From: Dissulfurirhabdus thermomarina
Lineage (GTDB): Bacteria > Desulfobacterota > Dissulfuribacteria > Dissulfuribacterales > Dissulfurirhabdaceae
Assembly: GCF_012979235.1 (NCBI RefSeq)
Contig: NZ_JAATWC010000002.1
Location: forward strand, 186,001-250,000
Reading direction: 5' to 3'
Length of the DNA stretch: 64,000 bases
Part shown: positions 16,749 to 27,257 of the stretch, piece by piece
How the letters are laid out: the number at the start of each line of letters is the position of its first letter
Position numbering within the stretch: the first letter of the stretch is position 1
The notes under the pieces: generated by a model
Databases searched by the model: none
What the model was told of the DNA's origin: nothing
Seen by the model: only the letters and a program-made list of their open reading frames with translations
Program-made: the position numbers and the translations under genes

Positions 16749-17533
16749 CGGCGGCGGGACGAGGGCAGGGGGTGGAGGCGGCCCTCCGCCGGCTCGAGGG
16801 CGGGGCGGCCGTGGCCCTTTCCGGGGGCGTCGACAGCACCCTTCTCCTCCACCTGGCCCGGCGCCACGTGCCGGGGCGGGTGGCGGCCTTCCACCTGGTG
16901 ACCTCCCTCCAGCCCGCCACCGAGCGGCGGTGGGCCGCCGTGGTGGCCCAACGCCTGGGGGCCGAACTCCACTTCCTGCATCTCGATCCCCTCTCCGTGG
17001 CGGACGTGCGGGCCAACGGCCCCCGGCGTTGCTATCACTGCAAGCGCCTCCTCTACGGGGCCGTCCGGGAGCAGGCCGCCGCCGCCGGCCTGGCCCACGT
17101 CCTGGACGGCTCCAACGCCGACGACCTCGACGACGACCGGCCGGGGCTGGCGGCCCTGGCGGAGCTCGGGGTCCTGCACCCGCTGGCGGAGGCCGGCATG
17201 GGGAAGGGGGAGATCCGCCGACTGGCCCGAGAGGCGGGCCTTCCCGGGTGGAACCGGCCGGCCCAATCCTGCCTGGCCACCCGCATCCAGGTGGGCCAGC
17301 CCCTGGCGCCGGAGCGGATGACCCTGGTGGAGCGGGGGGAGGGCGTGCTCCGCCGCTTCGGGGTGGCGCCGGTCCGGCTCCGCTGGGGACCGGCGGGTTT
17401 CACCCTGCAGGTCCCGCCGGACTATCACCCGAGGCTCCGGGATCCCGCCCTTTGGGGTCTGCTCCGCCGCGCGTTGGAGGCGGCCGGTGTAGCGCCCGTG
17501 GACCTCGACCCCCGTCCCCGTCCCTCCCCGTGA
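16745..17533 (+). CDS. larE: ATP-dependent sacrificial sulfur transferase LarE
   Basis: The PP-loop SGGVDST near the N-terminus marks the adenylating fold. The family blocks CYHCKRLLYG and AQSCLATRI follow. With a TTG start at 16745 the Cys in SCLATR is residue 176, the position of the sacrificed Cys in Lactiplantibacillus LarE. The TTG overlaps the stop of the upstream gene; a GTG at 16772 is an alternative start. LarE gives its Cys sulfur to the cofactor precursor made by LarB. 262 residues. Confidence 0.93.
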   Translation: MTAAGRGQGVEAALRRLEGGAAVALSGGVDSTLLLHLARRHVPGRVAAFHLVTSLQPATERRWAAVVAQRLGAELHFLHLDPLSVADVRANGPRRCYHCKRLLYGAVREQAAAAGLAHVLDGSNADDLDDDRPGLAALAELGVLHPLAEAGMGKGEIRRLAREAGLPGWNRPAQSCLATRIQVGQPLAPERMTLVERGEGVLRRFGVAPVRLRWGPAGFTLQVPPDYHPRLRDPALWGLLRRALEAAGVAPVDLDPRPRPSP

Positions 17534-17560
17534 AGGATGGAAGACCCGGGCGTCCCGTAT

Positions 17561-17588
17561 TCAAGTTTTCCCGCCCGCGTGCCGATGA
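17561..17588 (+). promoter_or_regulatory. Sigma-28 (FliA) promoter for the FlgM operon
   Basis: TCAAGTTT at 17561-17568, a 12-bp spacer and GCCGATGA at 17581-17588 match the flagellar class-III consensus. The same architecture occurs upstream of fliC at 34749-34776. It lies 27 bp upstream of the 17616 start. Confidence 0.75.
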
Positions 17589-17615
17589 CGACAACAAAAG
17601 ACGGGAAATGACCAG

Positions 17616-17819
17616 ATGAACGTCGGGCTTTACAGCATCCAAAACGTGCTCGAAGCCTATGGACAAAGGGTCGGCCGCTCCAACCGCCGGCTGCTGGAGC
17701 CCCTCATCCAGGAGAAACCCGTCCTGGGCACCCGGGACAAGGTCACCATCTCCGAGGAGGCGCGGCAGCGGCTGGCCGCCGGAGGCGGCGGGCCGAGAAA
17801 GGCGGCGGGGCGCACTTGA
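17616..17819 (+). CDS. Small FlgM-associated protein (DVU0524-type)
   Basis: This 67-residue protein shows VGLYSIQNVLEAYGQRVGR and DKVTISEEARQRLA. It resembles the short proteins found next to flgM in Desulfovibrio and relatives. The DKVxISEEA segment resembles the linker in anti-sigma-28 and export-substrate proteins. It lies 76 bp upstream of flgM behind a sigma-28 promoter. Function is unknown; a role in flagellar late-gene control is inferred from location. Confidence 0.7.
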   Translation: MNVGLYSIQNVLEAYGQRVGRSNRRLLEPLIQEKPVLGTRDKVTISEEARQRLAAGGGGPRKAAGRT

Positions 17820-17895
17820 CAATCCGGGCCCCGGCCACCAACGTGAGGGATGATCACCCGGCGGCTGTGCAGGCCGCCCACGACGGGAGACGGAC

Positions 17896-18198
17896 ATGAA
17901 GATCGAGGATCTCACCCAGCGACTCCAGATCGATGCCTACGTGAACAACGTCGAGGGGCCGCAGCAGAACCGGCAGCAGGACGTCCAGCAGCGCCAGGAC
18001 GCCGCTCCCGACCGCGTGGAGTTCTCCACCGGGTCCCGGCTCATGCAGCGCGTGGCCGATGTCATGAAGGTCGAGGAGCCCGGCCGCGCCGAGATGGTCG
18101 AGGCGCTCAAGCAGCAGGTCCAGCAGGGCACCTACGCGGCGGAGCCCGGCGGGGTGGCCGACGCCATGATGCGGGACCTGCTCAAGGAACTCGGCTGA
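17896..18198 (+). CDS. flgM: Anti-sigma-28 factor FlgM
   Basis: This 100-residue protein has the FlgM layout: a Gln-rich disordered N-terminal half with DRVEFSTGSRLMQRV, and a helical C-terminal half (RAEMVEALKQQVQQGTY ending MMRDLLKELG) that binds FliA. It holds sigma-28 inactive until the hook is complete and FlgM is exported. The upstream sigma-28 promoter would give the usual negative feedback. A strong terminator follows. Confidence 0.9.
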   Translation: MKIEDLTQRLQIDAYVNNVEGPQQNRQQDVQQRQDAAPDRVEFSTGSRLMQRVADVMKVEEPGRAEMVEALKQQVQQGTYAAEPGGVADAMMRDLLKELG

Positions 18199-18229
18199 CT
18201 CCCCACCCAGTCCAGTCATGCAAGCCCGG

Positions 18230-18262
18230 GAAGGCCGGCGGCATCCGCCGGCCTTCTCTTTT
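18230..18262 (+). terminator. Intrinsic terminator of the flgM operon
   Basis: A 12-bp perfect stem (18230-18241 with 18245-18256) has a 3-nt loop and is followed by TCTTTT. It stands 31 bp after the flgM stop. Confidence 0.88.
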
Positions 18263-18341
18263 GTCCCATCCAAAAAGTCCCATAAGATATATTATGTAAA
18301 GTTAAGGATGGAAAAAAGAGCGCGTCGCCGGCCGGGTGTCG

Positions 18342-19004
18342 TCACGGGGCCGCCTCGGCCAGGACGGCCAGGAAGCAGCACCCCGCCACCACCCCTTCCA
18401 GGGGGGCGCCGGCCCCGCCCGCCTCCTCTCCCGGGAGGGCCGAGACCCACCTGAGGGGGCGGAACCCGTGCCGTGCGAGGAGGCGATCGATCTCGCCGGG
18501 GTCCAGGGGGCGGGCGAACCGGTAGAGCGGATGGCCGGCCGTCCCTTTTTCCGCGACCCGGGCGCCCAGGGGGGAGTCCCTTCGGATGATCCCCAAAACC
18601 AGGCGCCCTCCGGGTGACAAGACCCGCCGCGCCTCCCCGAGGGCCCGGCCGGGATCGTCCATGAAACAGAGGCTGAAGAGGAAGCAGGCCGTCCGGAAGG
18701 TCCCGTCCCGAAACGGCAGCCGCTCCGCCAGGGCCTGCACCGCGGCGACCCCCCTCTCCCGGGCCAGCCGGAGCATCCCGCCGGCCGCGTCCACCACCAC
18801 CGGGATGCCCAGCGCCGCCGCAAAGCGCCCCGTCCCGCCGCCGATCTCCACGGCCGGGGGCCGGAGCTCGCCGAGCTCCCGAACGGCCGCCAGCTCCGCG
18901 GCGAAGAGCGGGTTCCCGTCGTACCAGCGGTCGTATTCGCCGGCCGCCGCATCGAAGGCGCGGGCCGCCCCGCCCTCGGATCGGCCTGGTGGATGCGGTT
19001 TCAT
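18342..19004 (-). CDS. Class I SAM-dependent methyltransferase (UbiE-like)
   Basis: About 220 residues with SAM motif VEIGGGTGRFAAAL, post-I acidic-type region PVVVDAAGGML, and RRVLSPGGRLVLGII in motif III. Substrate unknown. The ATG at 19004 has GAGGAG about 11 nt upstream; a GTG at 19025 is an alternative. The gene is isolated, between a terminator on one side and the convergent-facing Mrp gene end on the other. A solo repeat end (19032-19050) lies in its upstream region. Confidence 0.85.
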   Translation of the reverse strand: MKPHPPGRSEGGAARAFDAAAGEYDRWYDGNPLFAAELAAVRELGELRPPAVEIGGGTGRFAAALGIPVVVDAAGGMLRLARERGVAAVQALAERLPFRDGTFRTACFLFSLCFMDDPGRALGEARRVLSPGGRLVLGIIRRDSPLGARVAEKGTAGHPLYRFARPLDPGEIDRLLARHGFRPLRWVSALPGEEAGGAGAPLEGVVAGCCFLAVLAEAAP

Positions 19005-19031
19005 GGCCGGCTTACTCCTCGCCACGCGGAA

Positions 19032-19050
19032 GACTTTTTACGAGACCATC
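19032..19050 (+). repeat. Solo end of the dispersed intergenic repeat family
   Basis: GACTTTTTACGAGACCATC differs by three bases from the solo end at 10049-10067 and aligns with the right ends of copies A to C. No core is attached; the neighbouring bases belong to the methyltransferase 5' region. Confidence 0.5.
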
Positions 19051-19092
19051 ATGATATGGTTTAGTATTGAGACATAACTAAGCCAAAAAATG

Positions 19093-20160
19093 TTATTGTT
19101 CTTTTTCGCCGACGGCCGGGAGGACCGACAGGAGCCGTTCGGCGACCTCGTCGAAGGCCCGGGCGGCCTCGCTTCCCTCGTCGAGCACCGCCGGGCGGCC
19201 GGCATCCCCGGCCTCGCGGATCGCCGGGTCGAGGGGGATTTTGCCCAGCAGCGGCACCTTGAAGGCCTTGGCCAACTTCTCTCCGCCGCCGCTGCCGAAG
19301 ACCTCCATGACCTGGTCGGAACCGGGCACGCGGAGGAAGGACATGTTTTCCACCACGCCCAGGACCGGCACCTCCTTGGCGCGGAAGAGCCCGAAGGCCC
19401 TCCGGACGTCCGAGAGCGCCACCTTCTGCGGGGTGGTGACCATGACCACCCCCGCCATGGGAATGGACTGGACCAGGGTGAGCGGGGCGTCCCCCGTCCC
19501 CGGCGGAAGATCCACCACGAGGAAGTCCAGCTCCCCCCAGCGCACCCGCCCGAAGAACTCCTTGACGGCCTTGTTGACCAGGGCCCCGCGCCAGATGATG
19601 GGGACCCCCTCGCCGGCCAGCATCCCCGTGGACATGACCTTGAGGCCGTGGCGTTCCACCGGGAGCAGCATGCCCCCGCTCCCCAGCGGCCGTTCCGTGA
19701 TGCCCAGCATGAGCGGAATGTCCGGGCCGTGGAGGTCCGCGTCGAGGATGCCCACCCGGTGGCCCTTGCGGGCGAGCGCCAGGGAGAGATTCACGGTGAC
19801 GGTGGTCTTGCCGACACCCCCCTTCCCGCTGGCCACCGCCAGGACACGGCGGACCGCCTTCATCCCTTCCATCTCCGAGGGTTCCCGGCCGAAGAGCCGG
19901 GCGCGTTCCTCGGAGGTCATGGCGGTGAGCACCACCTCCACGTGTTCCACGCCCTCCAGGCCCCGGACGGCCCGCTCCACGTCGTCCCGGATGGTGGTCT
20001 TCATGGGGCAGGCGGCCATGGTGAGGGCCACGGTGACCCGGACCGCCGGCCCGGCCACCTCCACGTCGCGAATCATGCCGAGTTCCACGAGCCCCTTGCC
20101 GAGCTCGGGATCCTTGACGTCCTTCAGGCGGTCGAGGACCGCTTCCTTGGTGAGGGTCAT
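19093..20160 (-). CDS. Mrp/NBP35-type Fe-S carrier ATPase with MIP18 domain
   Basis: This 355-residue protein has an N-terminal MIP18/DUF59 domain (VKDPELGKGLVELGMI; AACPMK) and the deviant Walker A SGKGGVGKTT at residues 111-120. DADLHGPDIPLMLG and DLPPGTGD follow. The CxxC pair that usually follows ENMS in Mrp proteins is replaced by FLRVPGSDQ. The family loads Fe-S clusters onto target proteins. The ATG at 20160 has GGGGAG 8 nt upstream; the frame is open further but without similarity. A second paralogue lies at 52555-53445. Confidence 0.92.
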   Translation of the reverse strand: MTLTKEAVLDRLKDVKDPELGKGLVELGMIRDVEVAGPAVRVTVALTMAACPMKTTIRDDVERAVRGLEGVEHVEVVLTAMTSEERARLFGREPSEMEGMKAVRRVLAVASGKGGVGKTTVTVNLSLALARKGHRVGILDADLHGPDIPLMLGITERPLGSGGMLLPVERHGLKVMSTGMLAGEGVPIIWRGALVNKAVKEFFGRVRWGELDFLVVDLPPGTGDAPLTLVQSIPMAGVVMVTTPQKVALSDVRRAFGLFRAKEVPVLGVVENMSFLRVPGSDQVMEVFGSGGGEKLAKAFKVPLLGKIPLDPAIREAGDAGRPAVLDEGSEAARAFDEVAERLLSVLPAVGEKEQ

Positions 20161-20393
20161 GACGGGAACTCCCCGGGCGGTGTCAACGGAAACCGCCCTT
20201 TTCTTCATCTGCCGCGGTTGTGGGGCCGGTGCCCCCCGACCCCATGCGTTTGTGACGTCATCTTGGTAAAATAGGCGTGCTCCGGCAGGCTGCTTGAAAG
20301 CGCCCCGGTGCCGATGCCGGACCTGTGAGCGTTCAGACTTTACCCCGTCTCGGTGGTCCTGCAAGCGCCGGGTGCGAATCGCTTCTACGGTCC

Positions 20394-21209
20394 ATGACAT
20401 CGCCTTCCACGAAACCGCACAGGGTCCGGCTCGACGCCCGGCTCGTCTCTCTGGGGCTGGCCCCCTCCCGCCAGCGGGCCCAGGCCCTCATCGGGGCCGG
20501 GAAGGTCCGAGTGGACGGCCGGCCCGTGGACAAGGCCGGGCGCCTCGTCCCCCTGGCGGCCCGGGTGGAGGTGGCGGGCCCGGACCATCCCTTCGTCAGC
20601 CGAGGGGGGCTCAAGCTCGCCCATGCCCTGGATACCTTCGGGATCGAGGTCCGCGGGCTTTCCTGCCTCGACGTCGGTGCCTCCACGGGGGGGTTCACCG
20701 ATTGCCTCCTCCAGAGGGGGGCCCGGCACGTCATCGCCGTGGACGTGGGCTACGGCCAGCTTGCCTGGCGCCTTCGGCAGTCGCCCCGGGTGACGGTGCT
20801 CGAACGGACCAACATCCGGCACCTCGCGCCCGGCGCCCTCGGGCAGCCCGTGGATCTCGCCGTGGTGGACACGTCCTTCATCTCGCTGCGGTTGGTGATT
20901 CCGGCCGTGCTGCCCCACCTCGGCCCCGGCGGGCGGATCGTCGCCCTGGTGAAGCCCCAGTTCGAGGTGGGGCGGGCGCACGTGGGCAAGGGGGGCGTCG
21001 TCCGGGACGAGGCCGCCCTGGCGGCCACCCTGGAGGACCTGGTCCGGTTCTTCAACCGGTCCCTCTCCCTCTCCGTCCGGGGGCCCGTCCCCTCCCCCAT
21101 CCGGGGTGCCAAGGGCAACCGGGAGTTCCTGGTGGCGCTGGCGCCCCCGGAGGCGACCGCCGGGGCCGCCCTTGAGGGCGGCGGCGAGGAGACTTATCGT
21201 TCCTCGTGA
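20394..21209 (+). CDS. tlyA: TlyA-family rRNA 2'-O-methyltransferase
   Basis: This 271-residue protein has an N-terminal S4 RNA-binding domain (RLDARLVSLGLAPSRQRAQA, GKVRVDGRPV) and the FtsJ-like Rossmann domain with SRGGLKL, LDVGASTGGFTDCLL and VKPQFE. TlyA methylates cytidine 2'-OH groups in 16S and 23S rRNA in some bacteria; some homologues are called hemolysin A by history. The start is set by the S4 domain and a 233-bp gap to the divergent mrp. Confidence 0.92.
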   Translation: MTSPSTKPHRVRLDARLVSLGLAPSRQRAQALIGAGKVRVDGRPVDKAGRLVPLAARVEVAGPDHPFVSRGGLKLAHALDTFGIEVRGLSCLDVGASTGGFTDCLLQRGARHVIAVDVGYGQLAWRLRQSPRVTVLERTNIRHLAPGALGQPVDLAVVDTSFISLRLVIPAVLPHLGPGGRIVALVKPQFEVGRAHVGKGGVVRDEAALAATLEDLVRFFNRSLSLSVRGPVPSPIRGAKGNREFLVALAPPEATAGAALEGGGEETYRSS

Positions 21210-21351
21210 ATACGGCAAAGGCCGGATGGCAACCGGACGGCCGCCGGAGTTTCCGGGCCTTCTATCCGGGCGGGCGTCCGAGGGCGCTCTGGCCCGGCGG
21301 CGTGCCGTGCCCGGTGCCATCCCATCCAGATTCGACAGGTGAGGATCCGCC

Positions 21352-21666
21352 ATGAGTTGGAAGGCGCCGGACGGCGACACGGAACTGCTCTCCCGGGAAC
21401 GGGAGCAAGTGGAGGAGCCTCCCGAATACAAGGTTTTGCTCCATAATGACGATTATACGACCATGGACTTCGTGGTGGAGATCCTCAGGGACGTCTTCCA
21501 CAAGTCCACCGAGGAGGCGACCCGCATCATGCTGAACGTCCACCACCAGGGCGTCGGGGTCTGCGGGATCTACACCGCCGAGATCGCGGAAACCAAGGTG
21601 GCCACGGTCCACGACCGGGCCAGGAAAGCGGGCTTCCCCCTCATGGCCAGCATGGAGCAGGTCTGA
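21352..21666 (+). CDS. clpS: ATP-dependent Clp protease adaptor ClpS
   Basis: This 104-residue protein carries the N-degron binding core: KVLLHNDDYTTMDFVVEIL and the C-terminal VCGIYTAEIAETKV. ClpS delivers proteins with bulky hydrophobic N-terminal residues to ClpAP. It lies 28 bp upstream of clpA, with aat next, forming a complete N-degron cluster. GTGAGGA precedes the ATG. Confidence 0.97.
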   Translation: MSWKAPDGDTELLSREREQVEEPPEYKVLLHNDDYTTMDFVVEILRDVFHKSTEEATRIMLNVHHQGVGVCGIYTAEIAETKVATVHDRARKAGFPLMASMEQV

Positions 21667-21694
21667 GACGCCGGGAGACCCGCGGGGGTCGATC

Positions 21695-23968
<2,274 letters not shown>

Positions 23969-24039
23969 TGCGGGCGCCGCGGGAATGCGCCGCGCCCGGC
24001 CGCCCTCCGTGGGGGCCTTAGCGCGCGGCTCCGGAACCG

Positions 24040-24792
24040 ATGACGGTCTACCTCCTGGACGAACTCAACGTCTTTCCCTCCCCGGACTGGGCCCGGGACG
24101 ACGGGCTCCTCGCCGTCGGGGGTGACCTCAGCCTTCCCCGCCTGGTCGCGGCCTACCGCCAAGGGATCTTCCCTTGGTACAACCCCGGCGAACCCATCCT
24201 CTGGTGGTCGCCGGATCCACGCCTGGTCCTCTTCCCGGGGAAGCTCCACGTCTCCCGCCGGCTCAAGCGCATCCTCCGCCGGCGGGAGTTCGATGTGACC
24301 TTCGACCACACCTTCGGTCAGGTCATCGGGATGTGCGCCGAGGTCCGCCGGTCCAGGGGCGAGGGGACCTGGCTCACCGAGGAGATGATCTCGGCCTACA
24401 CCGCCCTGCACCGGCGGGGTATCGCTCACTCCGTGGAGGTCTGGCGCGAGGGACGGCTGGCGGGCGGGCTCTACGGGGTGGCCCTGGGCCGGATCTTCTT
24501 CGGCGAATCCATGTTTTCCCTGGTCTCCAACGCCTCGAAGGTGGCCTTCACCGCCCTGGCCCGGCAGCTCGAGCAGTGGCGCTTCTTCCTCCTCGACTGC
24601 CAGGTCGCCACCCCGCACCTCCGGCAGTTCGGCACGGAGGAGATCCCCAGGGCCCTCTTCTGCGCCTACCTCCGGGAGGGCGTGGACGCCGCCAGCCTCG
24701 CCCCGGCGGGCGGGTGGCATCGCGTGAAGGTGGAAACGGATCGGCTGGTGAAGGCGGGCGGGCGGCCCGATCCCGGCCGCTGCGCGGCCTGA
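24040..24792 (+). CDS. aat: Leucyl/phenylalanyl-tRNA-protein transferase Aat
   Basis: This 250-residue enzyme has the family blocks GIFPWYNPGEPILWWSPDPR, GEGTWLTEEMISAY, ALGRIFFGESMFS and LLDCQVATPHL. It adds Leu or Phe to the N-terminus of proteins that begin with Lys or Arg, creating ClpS substrates. The order clpS-clpA-aat on one strand puts the writer, reader and unfoldase together. C-terminal Cys-Ala-Ala tail has no known meaning. Confidence 0.97.
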   Translation: MTVYLLDELNVFPSPDWARDDGLLAVGGDLSLPRLVAAYRQGIFPWYNPGEPILWWSPDPRLVLFPGKLHVSRRLKRILRRREFDVTFDHTFGQVIGMCAEVRRSRGEGTWLTEEMISAYTALHRRGIAHSVEVWREGRLAGGLYGVALGRIFFGESMFSLVSNASKVAFTALARQLEQWRFFLLDCQVATPHLRQFGTEEIPRALFCAYLREGVDAASLAPAGGWHRVKVETDRLVKAGGRPDPGRCAA

Positions 24793-24820
24793 ACCGGCCT
24801 CCGGGGACGGCTCGGCAGCC

Positions 24821-25243
24821 TCAGGCCGTCTCGCCGGCCTCGGGTGCGGCCCCCAGGCAGAGGTCGTGGACGGTCCGGAACGATCGGCCTGCCAGGGAAA
24901 ACAAGGCCTCGATGCCGCTTCTCCCGCCGGGGGGCTCCCCGGCCCCGGCGCCCTCCTCTCCCGCCGCCAGGCGGCACAGGTCGCGCGCCAGCGCCGTCGC
25001 CTCCTCCCGCGTCGAGGTCACCCGGGCGCAGACCCGGGCCAGCACCCCGGGGTCGGCCAGGCCGTCCGGGGCCGGAAGCTCGGCGTCCGTGGCGGCGGCC
25101 ACGGCCTTGGCCAAGGAATGGGCCAGGTCGCGGAGGCGCCGGCAGGCGAGGCCGGGATCGTCGTCCTGGATGGCCGCCTCGGCCTCCTGGAGCTGGAGGC
25201 GGGCGTACTTGAGGAAGGTGCGGCCGCGGATCAGGGAAGTCAT
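24821..25243 (-). CDS. Helical protein of unknown function (HEPN-like pattern)
   Basis: This 140-residue protein is predicted all-helical. The stretch FLKYARLQLQEAEAAI followed by CRRLRDLAHSLAKAV has the look of HEPN-type proteins, but no convincing R-x4-6-H catalytic motif can be confirmed. The ATG at 25243 begins at MTSLIRGRTFLKYA; no good ribosome site is visible and upstream residues look non-coding. It is the last gene of a three-gene minus-strand group with the FtsB-like gene. Confidence 0.6.
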   Translation of the reverse strand: MTSLIRGRTFLKYARLQLQEAEAAIQDDDPGLACRRLRDLAHSLAKAVAAATDAELPAPDGLADPGVLARVCARVTSTREEATALARDLCRLAAGEEGAGAGEPPGGRSGIEALFSLAGRSFRTVHDLCLGAAPEAGETA

Positions 25244-25313
25244 CGGGCTGGCGAGGCGCGGTGTCTCACGCGCCCTTCTCTCTCGATGGCGGGGGCAAAG
25301 GGGACCACGGGGA

Positions 25314-25556
25314 TCAGGGATCCGTCGCCTTCTTCTCGACCGACACGGCCGCCCCGGCCGCCTCAACGGCGCCGCCCATCTGCTTGTAGAGGCGCCGGGT
25401 CAGCACCTCGTCGGCCACCTCGCAGAGTTCGAAAAGCGTCTCCACCAGGTCGAGCATCTCGGCCTGCCCGTCCGGGGTCCGGAAGCCGAAATCCTCCTCC
25501 CAGCGGCCGTCGGCGAGGTAGTCCTTGAATTCCAGGAGATCGCGGTGACGCAGCAT
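25314..25556 (-). CDS. Small acidic protein of unknown function
   Basis: This 80-residue protein is acidic and helical (EMLDLVETLFELCEVADEVL), with an N-terminal MLRHRDLLEFKDYLADGRWE. No family is recognised. It starts 15 bp after the stop of the FtsB-like gene and precedes the 140-residue gene, so it is probably part of the same transcript. Confidence 0.6.
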   Translation of the reverse strand: MLRHRDLLEFKDYLADGRWEEDFGFRTPDGQAEMLDLVETLFELCEVADEVLTRRLYKQMGGAVEAAGAAVSVEKKATDP

Positions 25557-25571
25557 GGCGGCGGGAAGCGA

Positions 25572-25904
25572 CTAGCGGCCTTCGGGAAACCGGAAGAGGA
25601 TCTCCCCGTCCTTCACCCAGCCGAGGATCCGCCGCACGGCCCGCTCCTGGTAGCCGGCATCCCCTTCCAGGCGGGAGATCTCGCCGCGAAGCGAATCCCG
25701 TTCCTGCCGGAGGGCGGCCACCCGGGCCTGGAGCCAGTGGCGGCTGTGCGCGAGGTGGCGCAGCTTCCAGAGCCCGAAGGGCCCTGCGACGTCCCAGGCG
25801 GCCACGAGGAGCAGCAGCCCGCCGAGCAGCCACAAGGAGGGGCGTCGATCTTTCGATGGATGCGGATACCGCCTGGCTGTCGAAGAAGGTCCCTTGATCG
25901 TCAC
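25572..25904 (-). CDS. FtsB/DivIC-like septum initiator protein
   Basis: About 110 residues: a short basic N-terminus, one membrane helix (LWLLGGLLLLVAAWDVAG), then a coiled coil (ARVAALRQERDSLRGEISRLE) and a C-terminal ERAVRRILGWVKDGEILFRFP, the FtsB-type ending. FtsB-like proteins join FtsL and FtsQ at the division site. The GTG at 25904 has GGGAGAGGA upstream; a TTG at 25940 would add 12 residues. No other division gene is near. Confidence 0.75.
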   Translation of the reverse strand: MTIKGPSSTARRYPHPSKDRRPSLWLLGGLLLLVAAWDVAGPFGLWKLRHLAHSRHWLQARVAALRQERDSLRGEISRLEGDAGYQERAVRRILGWVKDGEILFRFPEGR

Positions 25905-26136
25905 CGCGTCCTCTCCCGTCTTTCCCGCCTGGTTTCTCAACCGATCTTAATGGGATGTCTCACCTGAAGTCAAGCCGAAGTCTCAAGGAGACTGAATCCG
26001 TGGCGGCTGGCCACGTCCAGTCGACCAGATGGCGGCCCGATCGGAGAAAACGCCCACCGTGCCGGCATCCTGCCTTACCGGAACGGTCTCGGCGCGCCTT
26101 TGCGCCCGGCCGGGGAGGCCGTTAAGGTGAACGGCC

Positions 26137-27213
26137 ATGAGATCCTCCCGGCCCCCTTCCACCGAGCCCTACCGCCGCCTCGCGGCGGCGGCCGTCGCGG
26201 TCGCGGCCGTCGCCGGCGCCGCCTGGCTGCTGGTGCGCGCCCCCGGCGTGGATGCGGAGATGCTGCTCCGCCGCGTGGCTTGGCCCCTCGCCCGCTTGAC
26301 GGGGATCATGGCCCTGACCCTGGCGGCCAGCGCCGTTCTCGAGGGGTACGGCTGGTCCGCCGCGGTGGCGAGGTTCACGGCCCCCCTCATGCGGCTCGGC
26401 AACCTCGGCCACGCCGCCGGCGAGGCCTACACCGCGGCCTTCCTCTCGGGGGTGGCGGGGAGCACCCTCCTCCAGAACGCCTATGAAGAAGGGCGTATCG
26501 GACGGCGCGAGCTGATCCTGGCGGTCCTGATGAACCACGGGCTCCCTTCCTACGTGTTGCATCTCCCCCCTACCCTGGCCGTCATCCTGCCGCTGGCGGG
26601 ATCGGCCGGGCTGGTATACGTGGGGCTCACCTTCGCCGCGGCCCTGATCCGGACCTTCGGCGTGCTCCTGGCCGGCCGCCTCCTGCTGCCGCGGCCGGCG
26701 GCCGGCGGGGCGGCGCCGGCACCCGGGCAGGGGCCGGGCCACGGCCGGGGGGATCACCGCCGCGTCCGGCGTCTGCTTCACCGCTACCTCCTCCACCGGC
26801 TCCGCCGCATCACCCTCTACACGGTGCCCATCTACATGCTGGTGGTGGCGGCGCAGCAGTGGGGGGTCTTCCGGTGGCTGCAGGCGGCGGCGGCCCGGCA
26901 CTTCACCGCCGGCCTCATCCCCGTGGAGGGGGTGTCCGTGGTGGTCTTCTCCGTGGTGGCGGAGTTCGCCGCCGGGGCCGCGGCCGCCGGGGCCATGCTC
27001 CGCGAGGGGATCCTCACCCGCCCGGAGACCGTCCTTGCCCTGCTGCTCGGCAACGTCATCGCCACGCCGCTTCGTGCCCTGCGTCACCAGCTGGCCCACT
27101 ACCTCGGGGTCTTCAGGCCCGGCCGCGGCATCTTCCTCCTGGCCCTGGGCCAGGCCATCCGGGTGGCCAGCGTCCTCGCCGTGGGGCTGGCCTATTACCT
27201 TGCGACTCGATAA
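26137..27213 (+). CDS. Nucleoside-recognition (Gate) domain membrane protein
   Basis: This 358-residue polytopic protein has two related halves, each with a Gate-type helix set (WPLARLTGIMALTLAASAVLE and YTVPIYMLVVAAQQWGVF). A conserved loop EAYTAAFLSGVAGSTLLQNAY follows in the first half. A basic cytoplasmic linker lies at about residues 190-220. Relatives are annotated as nucleoside recognition or spore maturation-like proteins; the transported molecule is unknown. The large fusion protein gene follows 44 bp downstream. Confidence 0.75.
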   Translation: MRSSRPPSTEPYRRLAAAAVAVAAVAGAAWLLVRAPGVDAEMLLRRVAWPLARLTGIMALTLAASAVLEGYGWSAAVARFTAPLMRLGNLGHAAGEAYTAAFLSGVAGSTLLQNAYEEGRIGRRELILAVLMNHGLPSYVLHLPPTLAVILPLAGSAGLVYVGLTFAAALIRTFGVLLAGRLLLPRPAAGGAAPAPGQGPGHGRGDHRRVRRLLHRYLLHRLRRITLYTVPIYMLVVAAQQWGVFRWLQAAAARHFTAGLIPVEGVSVVVFSVVAEFAAGAAAAGAMLREGILTRPETVLALLLGNVIATPLRALRHQLAHYLGVFRPGRGIFLLALGQAIRVASVLAVGLAYYLATR

Positions 27214-27257
27214 GCTGGCACAAGGTGTTTTCTCCGGCTGCCCGAAAGGAAAACGGC

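Noticed and set aside
20394-21209. Hemolysin
   Set aside because: Some TlyA homologues carry that name, but the S4 plus FtsJ domains show an rRNA methyltransferase.
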